The notes: a model not told the origin generated them from the letters alone. A stretch of DNA of 64,000 bases from Demequina capsici (GCF_032102965.1 NZ_CP134880.1:62001-126000); one strand, 5' to 3'. Positions 43,453-51,584 are shown, numbered from the stretch's first letter. A program made the numbers and translations.

Positions 43453-44150
43453 TCGGCCAGACATTCAACGAGTTCGAAGCGCGCCGCGAGATCCATGAGC
43501 TCAACGCCAAACTCGATGCAGCGCTCACGACCATCGCCACGCTTTCCGAACGTTACTCAGCGGAGAAGCGTGCGACGGATCAGATGCGCCGTGTGCGCCA
43601 CCGTCGAGTCAGAGCGAGGTCAGGCGGGCTCTGGCAGCTCAGTGATGAGCAGGCCACCGCTCGTGTCGTCCTCGAAGATCAGCGGGAAGGCGTCTCCGCG
43701 GAAGACATGGTCGATGTCGTCGACGATGGTGGACTCACGAGTGAACGAGATGCGGTCGGGCAGGGCAGGGTCAGGGAAGAACTCCCCAAGCTCGCCGCCA
43801 GCGGCGGCCCAGCGATCCAGGATCGGCCCGTCGACGCTCTCTCCCCGATACATGAAGACGGTGCCCTTCTTCAGGACGATCACCATGTCGAGGTAGGCGA
43901 GATGGCCGAGCCAGAAGCTCGTCTCGCCAATTCGCAGTTCTCCACCGTATTTCGGCATCAGGACTCCTCTATTCATGAGCGACTGCACTCCGCTCGTGAC
44001 ACCACGGTAGAGGCTGGCGCGCGCGGGGGCTCGGACCCTGGCCCCCGCGCCGACGCCATGAAGGCCGCCAGATTCGCTGCGCTTCAGCAACTGTCCGAGT
44101 CCCTCGCGAGAGTTCAGTCCGACCTAGACGAGATCGCTGGAGACCTCTGA
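43449..44150 (+). CDS. Early-operon reading frame interrupted by an antisense cargo gene
   Basis: GTG start overlaps the previous stop by 4 bases. The first 50 residues (FNEFEARREIHELNAKLDAALTTIATLSERYSAEKRA) form a convincing coiled coil. From about residue 57 the frame runs antisense to a well-supported leftward gene and loses protein character. The last 30 residues (from an ATG at 44058, FAALQQLSESLARVQSDLDEIAGDL) again look helical and phage-like. It may be one phage gene split by cargo insertion, with the frame surviving by chance in GC-rich DNA. Confidence 0.35.
   Translation: MIGQTFNEFEARREIHELNAKLDAALTTIATLSERYSAEKRATDQMRRVRHRRVRARSGGLWQLSDEQATARVVLEDQREGVSAEDMVDVVDDGGLTSERDAVGQGRVREELPKLAASGGPAIQDRPVDALSPIHEDGALLQDDHHVEVGEMAEPEARLANSQFSTVFRHQDSSIHERLHSARDTTVEAGARGGSDPGPRADAMKAARFAALQQLSESLARVQSDLDEIAGDL
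43620..43958 (-). CDS. Leftward cargo gene (moron-like) of unknown function
   Basis: 112 residues with GAGGAGT 4 bases before the ATG. The sequence is rich in aromatic and hydrophobic residues (LRIGETSFWLGHLAYLDMVIVL) and in Asp/Glu in its second half, with mixed alpha/beta character and no helix long enough for a membrane span. It is the only leftward gene inside the early operon, so it can be expressed from the prophage while the lytic operon is silent. Superinfection exclusion or defence are possible roles; none is shown. Its codon use is less GC-biased than its neighbours. Confidence 0.72.
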   Translation of the reverse strand: MPKYGGELRIGETSFWLGHLAYLDMVIVLKKGTVFMYRGESVDGPILDRWAAAGGELGEFFPDPALPDRISFTRESTIVDDIDHVFRGDAFPLIFEDDTSGGLLITELPEPA

Positions 44151-44518
44151 TGTGTCGGCCCATCGCGCAGAACGAGCCGTTCGACGAGCTCGCGTTCGCT
44201 GCGGACCACTATGAGCCGACCCTCACCGGCGAGGTCCCCGCACTTCCCTCAGCCGAGGACGCGCTCGCGGACGACCTGCTCGCTCGCGATCAGCGCCAGA
44301 AGCTGCAGCAGGCCCGCGACATCGTCGACGCCCTCGCGGCCGTCAACGCGGCGATCCTCCAGACGCTGCACGTCCGCTGCACCCACTCCACCGATCCGAC
44401 CAGACCGTGTTGGGGGTGCATCAACGCGCACACCGAGCTCGTCGAGCAGGTCAAGCGCAACGACGAGTTCTACGGCCGCGCGCTCGCGGCCCTCATGTCG
44501 ATCGAGGTGCGGTCATGA
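44150..44518 (+). CDS. Hypothetical phage protein with Cys pair
   Basis: 122 residues. A helical stretch (RDQRQKLQQARDIVDALAAVNAAILQTLHVRC) leads to CTHSTDPTRPCWGC, which could hold a zinc ion, then another helix. The ATG overlaps the preceding stop and the stop overlaps the next ATG. No family recognised. Confidence 0.7.
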   Translation: MCRPIAQNEPFDELAFAADHYEPTLTGEVPALPSAEDALADDLLARDQRQKLQQARDIVDALAAVNAAILQTLHVRCTHSTDPTRPCWGCINAHTELVEQVKRNDEFYGRALAALMSIEVRS

Positions 44519-44931
44519 CGGACACGATGATGGGCGCGGGGCCGGACCTTCTCGACATGATCCGCGATGACGAGGAGCGCGCCTCGTCGAACGTGACGCT
44601 GGAGCAGGCGCGCGCCGCGAAGGCCGCCGGCCAGGCGGCCGCCATGGCGAGCCTGAAGGAGCAGGCGTGGGTCTTCTTCAGGTCGCTGATCCTGCGGGTC
44701 CGGGTCGGTGACGAGATCTCGTCGAACGACGTCCGTGACGAACTCGACGGCGAGGGCTTCCCCCAGAACGGACGCGCGGGCCTGTGGCATCGCGCTTGCA
44801 CCGAGGGGCTGCTCGAGGTGATGACGTTCACGTACCGCGGAGCGGAGTACCCGAAGCGGATCCCCTCGGTGGGGAAGAAGGCGAACGGCGCAGGGGTGAT
44901 CCTGTACCGCCGGATCGGTGGTGATCGGTGA
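44515..44931 (+). CDS. Hypothetical phage protein (winged-helix-like)
   Basis: 138 residues. An Ala-rich N-terminal helix precedes VGDEISSNDVRDELDGEGFPQNGRAGLWHRACTEGLLEVMTFTYRGAEYP, which reads like a winged-helix fold, ending in GVILYRRIG. Several actinophages carry similar small proteins near their replication genes. The ATG overlaps the upstream stop by 4 bases. Confidence 0.7.
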   Translation: MTDTMMGAGPDLLDMIRDDEERASSNVTLEQARAAKAAGQAAAMASLKEQAWVFFRSLILRVRVGDEISSNDVRDELDGEGFPQNGRAGLWHRACTEGLLEVMTFTYRGAEYPKRIPSVGKKANGAGVILYRRIGGDR

Positions 44932-45314
44932 TGCCTCGACACGACTACCACAAGCCGCGCCGCCACAGCCTGTGCGGCCGCCCGGTGCTCGCTCTGCCGT
45001 ACACCAAGCGCGACGGCAGCGAGACGGTGATGCTCTTCGAGCCTTGGCGTGAGGACCACTGGTCGGACCCCGACGCGAAGAAGTATGTCCGCTACACGGA
45101 CCGGGTCACGCTCGAGGAGCGCGCGCGGCTCATCACGACGACGGAGCCGTTCGGCACCGAGGTGTGGACCGACGCGGCGGGCACCCAGTACGACGAGTAC
45201 CCGCTGAAGCAGCACATCCTCGCCTGTCCTTCCGATCGGCGATCTCCGGCCTTCCAGCCGGACGCAGCCCGCCGCACCAGCCCACACCGCGCACACGCCG
45301 GACAGGGCCCCTAA
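44931..45314 (+). CDS. Hypothetical phage protein
   Basis: 127 residues from this ATG (a GTG 3 bases earlier is possible). The N-terminal part contains CGRPVLALPYTKRDGSETVMLFEPWREDHW and TTEPFGTEVWTDAAGTQYDEYPLKQHILACP, both with many aromatic residues. The last 30 residues are Arg/Pro/His-rich. No family recognised. Two strong hairpins follow. Confidence 0.62.
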   Translation: MPRHDYHKPRRHSLCGRPVLALPYTKRDGSETVMLFEPWREDHWSDPDAKKYVRYTDRVTLEERARLITTTEPFGTEVWTDAAGTQYDEYPLKQHILACPSDRRSPAFQPDAARRTSPHRAHAGQGP

Positions 45315-45317
45315 GCC

Positions 45318-45366
45318 AGGCGCGGGCCTGCCCCTCTCTCTCCTCGCGTCCTGCAGGCCCGCGCCT
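45318..45366 (+). terminator. Hairpin 1 in the early operon
   Basis: A perfect 14-bp stem (AGGCGCGGGCCTGC, 45318-45331, with 45353-45366) around a 21-base pyrimidine-rich loop, directly after the stop codon at 45314. Likely a partial terminator or processing site. Confidence 0.6.
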
Positions 45367-45399
45367 CACAACCGCCCCACCCCCTCAGGGGCGCTCCCC

Positions 45400-45433
45400 G
45401 GGACGGTCCCGGAACCCCCACCGGGACCGTCCC
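45400..45433 (+). terminator. Hairpin 2 in the early operon
   Basis: A perfect 13-bp stem (GGGACGGTCCCGG, 45400-45412, with 45421-45433) around an 8-base loop, 34 bases after hairpin 1 and 39 bases before the next gene. Together the two hairpins divide the operon; no promoter is evident after them. Confidence 0.6.
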
Positions 45434-45472
45434 CACCACTCGACATCCCCGTAACCCAGGAAGGCCCCGCAC

Positions 45473-45742
45473 ATGCCAACCACCGAAACCACCCAGTACC
45501 TCGGCGGCACAGTCGCCGGCACTGGCGAGTTCCTCCAGGCGTCATCGCTCACCAACCTCGCCAACGCGATCGACTTCGCCGAGAAGGCTGCCGAGCAGGT
45601 CAAGCGCGACCTGTGGAACCTCGGCGTCTCCGAGGCGGATGTCTCCGTCACTCCCGTCGTAGTGCAGGTCACAACCAAGATCCACATGGGCACCCGCATG
45701 GGTCTCGAGGTGGCCCGGAAGGTCCTGGAGGACGTCCGATGA
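45473..45742 (+). CDS. Hypothetical phage protein
   Basis: 89 residues: a helix (SSLTNLANAIDFAEKAAEQVKRDLWNLG) then a strand-rich part (DVSVTPVVVQVTTKIHMGTRMG) and a short helix. AGGAAGG lies upstream of the ATG. Its stop overlaps the ParB-like gene by 4 bases, so they are co-translated. Confidence 0.7.
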   Translation: MPTTETTQYLGGTVAGTGEFLQASSLTNLANAIDFAEKAAEQVKRDLWNLGVSEADVSVTPVVVQVTTKIHMGTRMGLEVARKVLEDVR

Positions 45743-47199
45743 CTGCGACCGCTGCCAAGAAGCCCGCCTCGAGGAAGCGCACGTCCGTGCCGGCCGCGGA
45801 GCCGTCGACGTCAACGTCGACTGCGGTTGACGCGATCGCCCCCGCCTCGCACATCCTGCGTGATGTGCCGCTCGACCAGATCGAGCCGCACCCGCACAAT
45901 CCGCGCAAGGACCTCGGCGACCTCACCGAGCTCGCGAACTCGATCAAGGCCAAGGGCATCCTCGAGCCGGTCGTTCTTGTGCCGGCGCCGGCCGACGCAG
46001 TGAGCCTCGTGAAGCGCTCCCCTGTGTACCGCGTGATCGCGGGCCACCGTCGCACGGCGGCCGCCGGGCTCGCGGACGTCGCGACGGTGCCGGCGATCAT
46101 CCGTGAGGACATGTCGGAGACGGACCAGCTCGAGGCGATGCTCATCGAGAACGGCCATCGCACGAACCTGACCCGGTTCGAGGAGGGGCGCTGCATGCAG
46201 GGCCTGCTCGACCTGGGAGTCACGAAGGTTCACATCGCGCGCCGCACCGGCCACGCCCGCACCACGGTCGACAACCGTCTCGCGCTCGCGTCGCTGCCTG
46301 AGAAGGCGGAGGAGTACGTCGCGAACCGGAAGATCACTCTCGACGACGCGGTGACGCTGTCGGAGATCCGCGACTCCGACCCGGACGTGTACGAGGACTT
46401 GGCCGCTCGCCTGGACTCGGGCACGCTCGCGTCGTGGTCGATGTCGAACGCGGTCGATCTGGTGAAGAACCGCAGGGCCGACGAGAAGTGGATCGCCGAC
46501 CTCGATGCCCAGGGAATCAAGCATGCCATCCACGGGCAAGCCGGCGACTACACGGGCCAGACCTACATCGCTGCGCTCGGCCTCACTCCGAAGCAGCACA
46601 AGGACTGCCCCGGCCAGTTCATCGTCCACTCTGCGGACTCGACGGCGTACCAGACGAAGGAGCGCAGCGCGACGCACTACTGCACGGACGCCGCGACGCA
46701 CCACCCCGAGTTGAAGACGGGAGGGAAGGTCGAGTCGGAGAAGGAGCGCGCCAAGCGTGAGGCTCGCCACCAGCTCGACGAGGACCTCGGCGCGGCCTGC
46801 GCGGCGCGCAAGTCCTGGATCCGGACGGTCATGACGGACGGCACTACGGCCACGGCCGACGCCCGCGCCGCGCTGGTGAAGCTCACGACCGACTGGGTGA
46901 CCGGCCATGACTACCTGGAGAGCTCTGGTCTGGACTACTGGGAGGAGCGAGACGCCGACTTCAAGGCGCCGAAGGCAGACCTAGACCTTCTCACGCTCGC
47001 GCTGCTTCCGAACGTCGACACCGAGATCCCTGACGACGCCTATGACTACGACTACACCGTCGGCAAGGGAGGCACGGAGAAGCTCGAGAAGGTCCGCGAC
47101 ATCCTCACCTCGCTCGAGGGCGCGGGCTACCCGTTGAGCGACATCGAGCAGCAGCTCGTGACGATCGCCACCACGAAGGCCGAAGAGGTGGCGTCGTGA
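45739..47199 (+). CDS. ParB/Srx-type nuclease/partition domain protein
   Basis: 486 residues. The ParB N-domain (about 40-150) shows DQIEPHPHNPRKDLGDLTELANSIKAKGILEPVVL, YRVIAGHRRTAAAG (the CTP/DNA-binding G-x-R-R box) and ENGHRTNLTRFEEG. A helix-turn-helix follows (VTKVHIARRTGHARTTVDNRLAL). The C-terminal half is unlike chromosomal ParB. There is no ParA gene nearby, so it is more likely a phage replication or regulatory protein than a partition factor. Confidence 0.85.
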   Translation: MTATAAKKPASRKRTSVPAAEPSTSTSTAVDAIAPASHILRDVPLDQIEPHPHNPRKDLGDLTELANSIKAKGILEPVVLVPAPADAVSLVKRSPVYRVIAGHRRTAAAGLADVATVPAIIREDMSETDQLEAMLIENGHRTNLTRFEEGRCMQGLLDLGVTKVHIARRTGHARTTVDNRLALASLPEKAEEYVANRKITLDDAVTLSEIRDSDPDVYEDLAARLDSGTLASWSMSNAVDLVKNRRADEKWIADLDAQGIKHAIHGQAGDYTGQTYIAALGLTPKQHKDCPGQFIVHSADSTAYQTKERSATHYCTDAATHHPELKTGGKVESEKERAKREARHQLDEDLGAACAARKSWIRTVMTDGTTATADARAALVKLTTDWVTGHDYLESSGLDYWEERDADFKAPKADLDLLTLALLPNVDTEIPDDAYDYDYTVGKGGTEKLEKVRDILTSLEGAGYPLSDIEQQLVTIATTKAEEVAS

Positions 47200-47333
47200 A
47201 GTGGCGGGGAGACGAGCGGCCGCACCACGCCAGCCGCCTCTCACGGGCCGCGATCGGCGGGCTCTTCACGGCTGCGCTCGCGGGCTTCATCTCGGGTCTC
47301 CTGTGCGCGTCGCTGATGCAGGTGGGGGGCTGA
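47196..47333 (+). CDS. Small membrane protein
   Basis: 45 residues. GTG start overlaps the upstream stop by 4 bases. A polar basic N-terminus precedes one hydrophobic helix (AAIGGLFTAALAGFISGLLCASLM). It is 2 bases from the WhiB gene. Unknown role. Confidence 0.62.
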   Translation: MKWRGDERPHHASRLSRAAIGGLFTAALAGFISGLLCASLMQVGG

Positions 47334-47335
47334 CC

Positions 47336-47731
47336 ATGGCGTTGACGAAGACGCGGGTGTCGGCCTCGTCCGGTATGGGCGACTGGATGACGCAGGACAC
47401 GGCTTGCCGTGGTGAGGACCGCGAGCTGTTCTTCCAGCCCGACGGGCCTGGCGCTCGTGCCTGGACGCCGGCGCCGGCGCTCGAGCGTTGCGCTGTCTGC
47501 CCGGTGCGCGGTGACTGCATCATGTTCGCGCTGCGCCACGAGCAGGCGGGTGTGTGGGGCCTCGATGAGGTGACGCGGAAGTCGATTCGTCGTCTCGTCG
47601 CGCGACAGATCGGTCGTCTCGCGGCGGCGCGTCCCGCGGGCATGGAGATGACCGACGGCGAACGCGCCGAGCAGCGTGACCGCCTGTACGCGATCGAGGC
47701 GAACATGCGGCTGCAGGGGGCAGGATCATGA
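47336..47731 (+). CDS. WhiB-family iron-sulfur transcription factor (phage-encoded)
   Basis: 131 residues. The four cluster cysteines are C24, C52, C55 and C61 (CxxC-x5-C spacing), followed by GVWGLDE, the variant G-[VI]-W-G turn, and a basic C-terminal helix (RKSIRRLVARQIGRL). WhiB proteins bind [4Fe-4S] and act with the primary sigma factor. Phage WhiB proteins such as that of TM4 can repress host whiB2 and block superinfection. The role here is unproved. Confidence 0.92.
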   Translation: MALTKTRVSASSGMGDWMTQDTACRGEDRELFFQPDGPGARAWTPAPALERCAVCPVRGDCIMFALRHEQAGVWGLDEVTRKSIRRLVARQIGRLAAARPAGMEMTDGERAEQRDRLYAIEANMRLQGAGS

Positions 47732-48333
47732 TCGCGCGCCTGGTCATCCTCACCGCCACCTCGATCGTTGTCGGGCTGCTCCTGGGCTTCGGTGCACGGT
47801 ACGTCGCGAACGCCACTCAGGCGTGGTGGAAGGAGCGTGACGAGCGTAGGGAGGCTCGCCTCTCGATCAACCGCACGGGTGTCGCTGTCGCCATCGGTGA
47901 GGTGCGGGACGACGACGGGCAGTGGCACGAGATCGAGCCGGACGGAGCCGGTGGGAGCAGCGTGATGCTTCCCGACCAGCTCGCGGGCACGACGGTCACG
48001 GTCCGGATCCGTCACTACCTGTACGTCCCGGGGTTGATCCGGTCGGCAACGTCGGCCGCCTACGACCCGGACGCGCTCGGCGTGTTCGTCGCCGACAACC
48101 AGTGGACGGTCTCGATCGAGCAGTACGACACGTCATCGCGGCTGATCGCGGTCTCTCCTGAGGGTCCGACGTTCACGGCTCTCATGCCCAACCAGGAGTC
48201 GGAGAAGGTCGCGCAGCGTGCCTTCGCGCACCTCGCGGCGTGCACGGGTCACGGCCTCGAGCATCACGAGTACCTCGCGTGCGACGCGTTCGCGCAGTAC
48301 CTTGCGCGTCCCATGGCGGGAGGTGCCTCGTGA
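47728..48333 (+). CDS. Membrane-anchored hypothetical phage protein
   Basis: 201 residues with an N-terminal transmembrane helix (about 3-25, RLVILTATSIVVGLLLGFGARYV) and a soluble domain with mixed strands (TTVTVRIRHYLYVPGLIRSATSAAYDPDALGVFVADNQWTVSIEQYD). The ATG overlaps the WhiB stop by 4 bases. No family recognised. Confidence 0.7.
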   Translation: MIARLVILTATSIVVGLLLGFGARYVANATQAWWKERDERREARLSINRTGVAVAIGEVRDDDGQWHEIEPDGAGGSSVMLPDQLAGTTVTVRIRHYLYVPGLIRSATSAAYDPDALGVFVADNQWTVSIEQYDTSSRLIAVSPEGPTFTALMPNQESEKVAQRAFAHLAACTGHGLEHHEYLACDAFAQYLARPMAGGAS

Positions 48334-48899
48334 GGATCCGGCTGTCCCTCGCGAACCCGGACGTGCGGGCCTGGCTGATCATCGTCGCCGCGGCCGCCGG
48401 CACCGTCAACGTCGCCGCGCTCTACGCCCTAGGGAGGGCCCCCTACATGCTCCTCGTCTTCCTCGCCGTCTGCACCGTCGGTCTCATCGTCGCGTGGGCC
48501 CGCCGTCGCGGCATCCTCGAGCAGCGTCGCCAGGGTCGGCTCACGGACACGGAGATCTCCGCGCACATGCTCATCGACGGCGGGACGGACTCTCGCCCGT
48601 TCCTCGAGCTGGACGAGATCGACTACGAGATGGCCCGCCGCATCGGAGTCTTCACCGCCGTCAACGGCATAGCGATCGTCCCCGCCCATCATGCGGGCGC
48701 CCGTCCCATGCTGGTCGCTGTCCGTGCCGATGGGAGCGCCCGCGCTATCGAACAGCCCGCAGGTCGGTCCGTGCTCCCGGCGATCGCGATCCTCAACCAC
48801 GTCTCGATATGCACGCACCGCAAGGTCGATATCGCCGATCGCGCCGCCGCCGCCGCACTCGCCGAGTACTTCCACGTGATGCCGAGGGCTGTCGCATGA
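48330..48899 (+). CDS. Hypothetical phage membrane protein
   Basis: 189 residues. Two hydrophobic helices in the first 55 residues (WLIIVAAAAGTVNVAALYAL and APYMLLVFLAVCTVGLIVAW) followed by a basic loop and a soluble domain. The GTG overlaps the preceding stop by 4 bases. Similar two-helix layout to its upstream neighbour, so the two may work together in the membrane. Confidence 0.68.
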   Translation: MRIRLSLANPDVRAWLIIVAAAAGTVNVAALYALGRAPYMLLVFLAVCTVGLIVAWARRRGILEQRRQGRLTDTEISAHMLIDGGTDSRPFLELDEIDYEMARRIGVFTAVNGIAIVPAHHAGARPMLVAVRADGSARAIEQPAGRSVLPAIAILNHVSICTHRKVDIADRAAAAALAEYFHVMPRAVA

Positions 48900-49150
48900 C
48901 CGGCGTGGGTGACCATGCCGATGCCGAGATTCGCATGCAGGTGGAGATCCTCGTCGGCGACGTCTACAGGTCCGCCGGCATCGAGCGCCGCTGGAAGGAC
49001 ATGAGCGGCTTCACGAAGGCCTCGATCGTGCGCTTCGCGATCGACCAGCACCACCTCGGTCATCGGGCCCTGGTGCTGACCCACCACAACGTCGAGTACC
49101 GCCTCGACCTGTCGGAGATCATCCCCGCACCACAGGAGAACACGCCATGA
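48896..49150 (+). CDS. Hypothetical phage protein
   Basis: 84 residues, soluble. AEIRMQVEILVGDVYRSAGIERRWKDMSGFTKASIVRFAIDQHHLG suggests an alpha/beta protein. Overlaps both neighbours by 4 bases. No family recognised. Confidence 0.65.
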   Translation: MTGVGDHADAEIRMQVEILVGDVYRSAGIERRWKDMSGFTKASIVRFAIDQHHLGHRALVLTHHNVEYRLDLSEIIPAPQENTP

Positions 49151-49485
49151 CCGTCAACAACCGCCAGGCCGCGCAGGACGCGCACGAGAAGCTCACTGAG
49201 GCCGAGACCTTCCTCCTCAACCGGATCGGGCATCCGCGTGATGAGGCCCGACTCGAGGTGCTGGCCGCTCGGTTCGGGCGGGAGGTGAAGCTCGACCGCA
49301 ACGACTCGATCGCACGCATGGCCGACGAGATCCACGAGCTCGTCGACGCGCTCCGCCCCAAGACGTTCACGCTGCAGCTGACGCCCGAGTTCATGGCGGC
49401 CGCACAGCAGGTGCACGAGCAGGCGCACGGCGTGACCGTCCCCGAGCTCAAGATCCCCGTCGTGTCGCTCGTGAAGGAGAACTAG
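49147..49485 (+). CDS. Hypothetical phage protein
   Basis: 112 residues. A helical N-terminus (QAAQDAHEKLTEAETFLLNRIGHPRDEARLEVLAARFGREV) and a strand-rich end (FTLQLTPEFMAAAQQVHEQAHGVTVPELKIPVVSLV). It ends 2 bases before the pyrophosphohydrolase gene, and its 3' end carries that gene's GAAGGAG ribosome site. Confidence 0.65.
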   Translation: MTVNNRQAAQDAHEKLTEAETFLLNRIGHPRDEARLEVLAARFGREVKLDRNDSIARMADEIHELVDALRPKTFTLQLTPEFMAAAQQVHEQAHGVTVPELKIPVVSLVKEN

Positions 49486-49487
49486 CG

Positions 49488-51074
49488 ATGTGCGCCTTCG
49501 CTCTCGACGCCGCCCACCTGTACCGCCAGCACGGCTTCTCCCAGGTCACGTTCGGACCCGGTGAACGCACCGCGGGGTGCATCGACCACATCCGCAAGGA
49601 GATCAAGGAGATCGAGGAGAACCCGGATGACCTCTCCGAGTGGGCCGACGGCATCATCCTCCACTTCGACGGTGCGATGCGCCGCGGCTTCACTCCGCAG
49701 CAGATCCTCGACGCGATCCTCGACAAGCAGAGGGTCAACGAGGGCCGCATCTGGCCTGACTGGCGAACCCAGCCGCTCGACAAGGCCATCGAGCACGTCG
49801 ACTACGACAACGGCGAGCCGCTCGCGGAGTGGGAGCAAGAGCTGCTCGACGGAGCACGCGCGGACCGGGCGCGCGTCGGGATCTCCGGCGATGACTTCGA
49901 CGAGGGCCACGAGCTGAACGCCCAGTACGAGCGTGACGCGCTCGGCACCGACACCATCGAAGGTTTCCTCGACACCCTCGCCCCGTGGCAGCGGCGCTTC
50001 CTCGCCGAGCATGGAATCCTTCCCCCGGTCAGCGCCCCAGCCCGCGCGATCACGCGCATGTACGACGGGTCGGTCGCGTTCATGGATGGACCGTTGTGCC
50101 TCGCCACTTCGCCTGTGATGGGCGACGGCAACATCTACGTGTGCACCCGAACCCTGGGTCACCCGGACAGCCACGAAACCCATGACTTCAAAGGCGACGC
50201 CGCGTCCAGCTGGGCAGCACACCCCCAGGGCGACGCCGTGTCCAGCAAGCCAGCCGGCCTCCAAGGCATGGAGCCGACAGTCGCCATCTTCGACGAGGTC
50301 CAGGTCACGGCGCCGACGCTCGCGACAGACGAGCAGAGCATCGCCGAGGTCTTCGACCTCGACGACGATCGCGTCGTCGAGATCTCCGCGGACACTCCGA
50401 CGCTCCAGCCGGAGCCGGAGCCTGCACCGGTCAAGCCCAAGCGCCACTCCCTCGGGGGCCGCACACAGTCGGAGGCATCGAAGCACCAGAACGAGATCAT
50501 CATCGCCGCGCTCGCGAAAGGCTTGACGGTGTCTGAGGCCGCCGAGCTCGCCGGCCTGACCGGCAGGGCTGCGAGCTCTCGGATCAAGTACTACCGGCTG
50601 CGTGAGATCGCACAACAGCGCACGGCCGAGCCCGCCGACCAGGCCGACGTCGCACTGTCGACACCCGAGGCCGTCTCGACTCCGGTGCCGACCGCACCGA
50701 AGCCGGCGCCGCCGAAGCCGTTCACGACCACGAGGGTCGAGCCGCCCACCTCACACATGGTGCCGGCGGTCGGCACCCGCCGCCGCATCTTCGGGCTGTA
50801 CGCGATCGGCTACGACCCCGGCCACTTCGACGACTTCGAACAGGGACTCGGAGACCTCGCCCGCAGGATCACCACCCTCGACGCCCAGGGCGAGATCTCA
50901 CTGTCCGACTTCGAGATCATCGACGCCCTGTACAGCCGCCTACGTCTGCGCCCGGTCCCGAACAGGGACGGCGTCGACGTCGACCGCACCCACCCGGCGC
51001 CGGGCCGCTGGATGGACCGCGACATCGACGACCCGAAGGCTGTCCCCGCCGCCGAGACCACCAACGGCAAGTAG
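49488..51074 (+). CDS. dATP/dGTP pyrophosphohydrolase-domain (DUF550) multidomain protein
   Basis: 528 residues. Residues about 15-105 match the DUF550/MazG-like dATP/dGTP diphosphohydrolase domain: FSQVTFGPGERTAGCIDHIRKEIKEIE, NPDDLSEWADGIILHFDGAMRRG and RVNEGRIWPDWR, with the metal-binding E-x-x-E and D residues. About 195-225 holds a CLATSPVMG..CTRTLGHPDSHETH Cys/His element. About 340-375 is a helix-turn-helix (GLTVSEAAELAGLTGRAASSRIKYYRL). A Pro/Thr linker and a conserved-looking C-terminal domain (RRIFGLYAIGYDPGHFDDFEQG) follow. Nucleotide-pool control during phage replication is likely for the first domain. Confidence 0.82.
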   Translation: MCAFALDAAHLYRQHGFSQVTFGPGERTAGCIDHIRKEIKEIEENPDDLSEWADGIILHFDGAMRRGFTPQQILDAILDKQRVNEGRIWPDWRTQPLDKAIEHVDYDNGEPLAEWEQELLDGARADRARVGISGDDFDEGHELNAQYERDALGTDTIEGFLDTLAPWQRRFLAEHGILPPVSAPARAITRMYDGSVAFMDGPLCLATSPVMGDGNIYVCTRTLGHPDSHETHDFKGDAASSWAAHPQGDAVSSKPAGLQGMEPTVAIFDEVQVTAPTLATDEQSIAEVFDLDDDRVVEISADTPTLQPEPEPAPVKPKRHSLGGRTQSEASKHQNEIIIAALAKGLTVSEAAELAGLTGRAASSRIKYYRLREIAQQRTAEPADQADVALSTPEAVSTPVPTAPKPAPPKPFTTTRVEPPTSHMVPAVGTRRRIFGLYAIGYDPGHFDDFEQGLGDLARRITTLDAQGEISLSDFEIIDALYSRLRLRPVPNRDGVDVDRTHPAPGRWMDRDIDDPKAVPAAETTNGK

Positions 51075-51083
51075 GAGACCATC

Positions 51084-51584
51084 ATGAAGCTGTCAGGAAC
51101 CCTCCCGAAGATCGACGACGACCTCGAACGCAACGGACTCGCCGCCCACGCCTCCGATGTCGTCAACCATCCCGACGAGCGCCGCATCGCGATCGTCGTC
51201 CTCTCGACCGCCCAGCTGATCGACAACCGCGAGAAGCGCACGGTCGACCCGGTCATGGCGATCGACCGCATCGAGCTCGTCCGCCCCGTCGACGCCCACA
51301 CTGCCGAGCGACTCCTGCGCGACGCCCTCCAGCACCGCACCCACCGCGACACGCTCCCGCTGTTCATCAGCGACAACATCGAGGCCGCATTCGCCGACGG
51401 CGCGGTCGACCACAACACCGGCCAGTCGTACCTCGCCGGAGGCCTCTTCGACGAACCCGACCCCAGCCAGATCAGCAGCGACACCGACGACCCCGATGCG
51501 GTCATCAACGACAGCGAGGGCGGAACCTTCTCGCTCACCCTCGTCGACGACGAGGACAGCGACGCGCCCGAGGACGACCAGTGA
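51084..51584 (+). CDS. Hypothetical phage protein
   Basis: 166 residues. The first 110 residues are globular (RRIAIVVLSTAQLIDNREKRTVDPVMAIDRIELV, then DAHTAERLLRDAL), the rest is an acidic disordered tail (DEPDPSQISSDTDDPD). GGAGACC lies upstream of the ATG. Seen in tandem with small phage genes, it may be a regulatory or recombination accessory protein; this is unsupported. Confidence 0.65.
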   Translation: MKLSGTLPKIDDDLERNGLAAHASDVVNHPDERRIAIVVLSTAQLIDNREKRTVDPVMAIDRIELVRPVDAHTAERLLRDALQHRTHRDTLPLFISDNIEAAFADGAVDHNTGQSYLAGGLFDEPDPSQISSDTDDPDAVINDSEGGTFSLTLVDDEDSDAPEDDQ

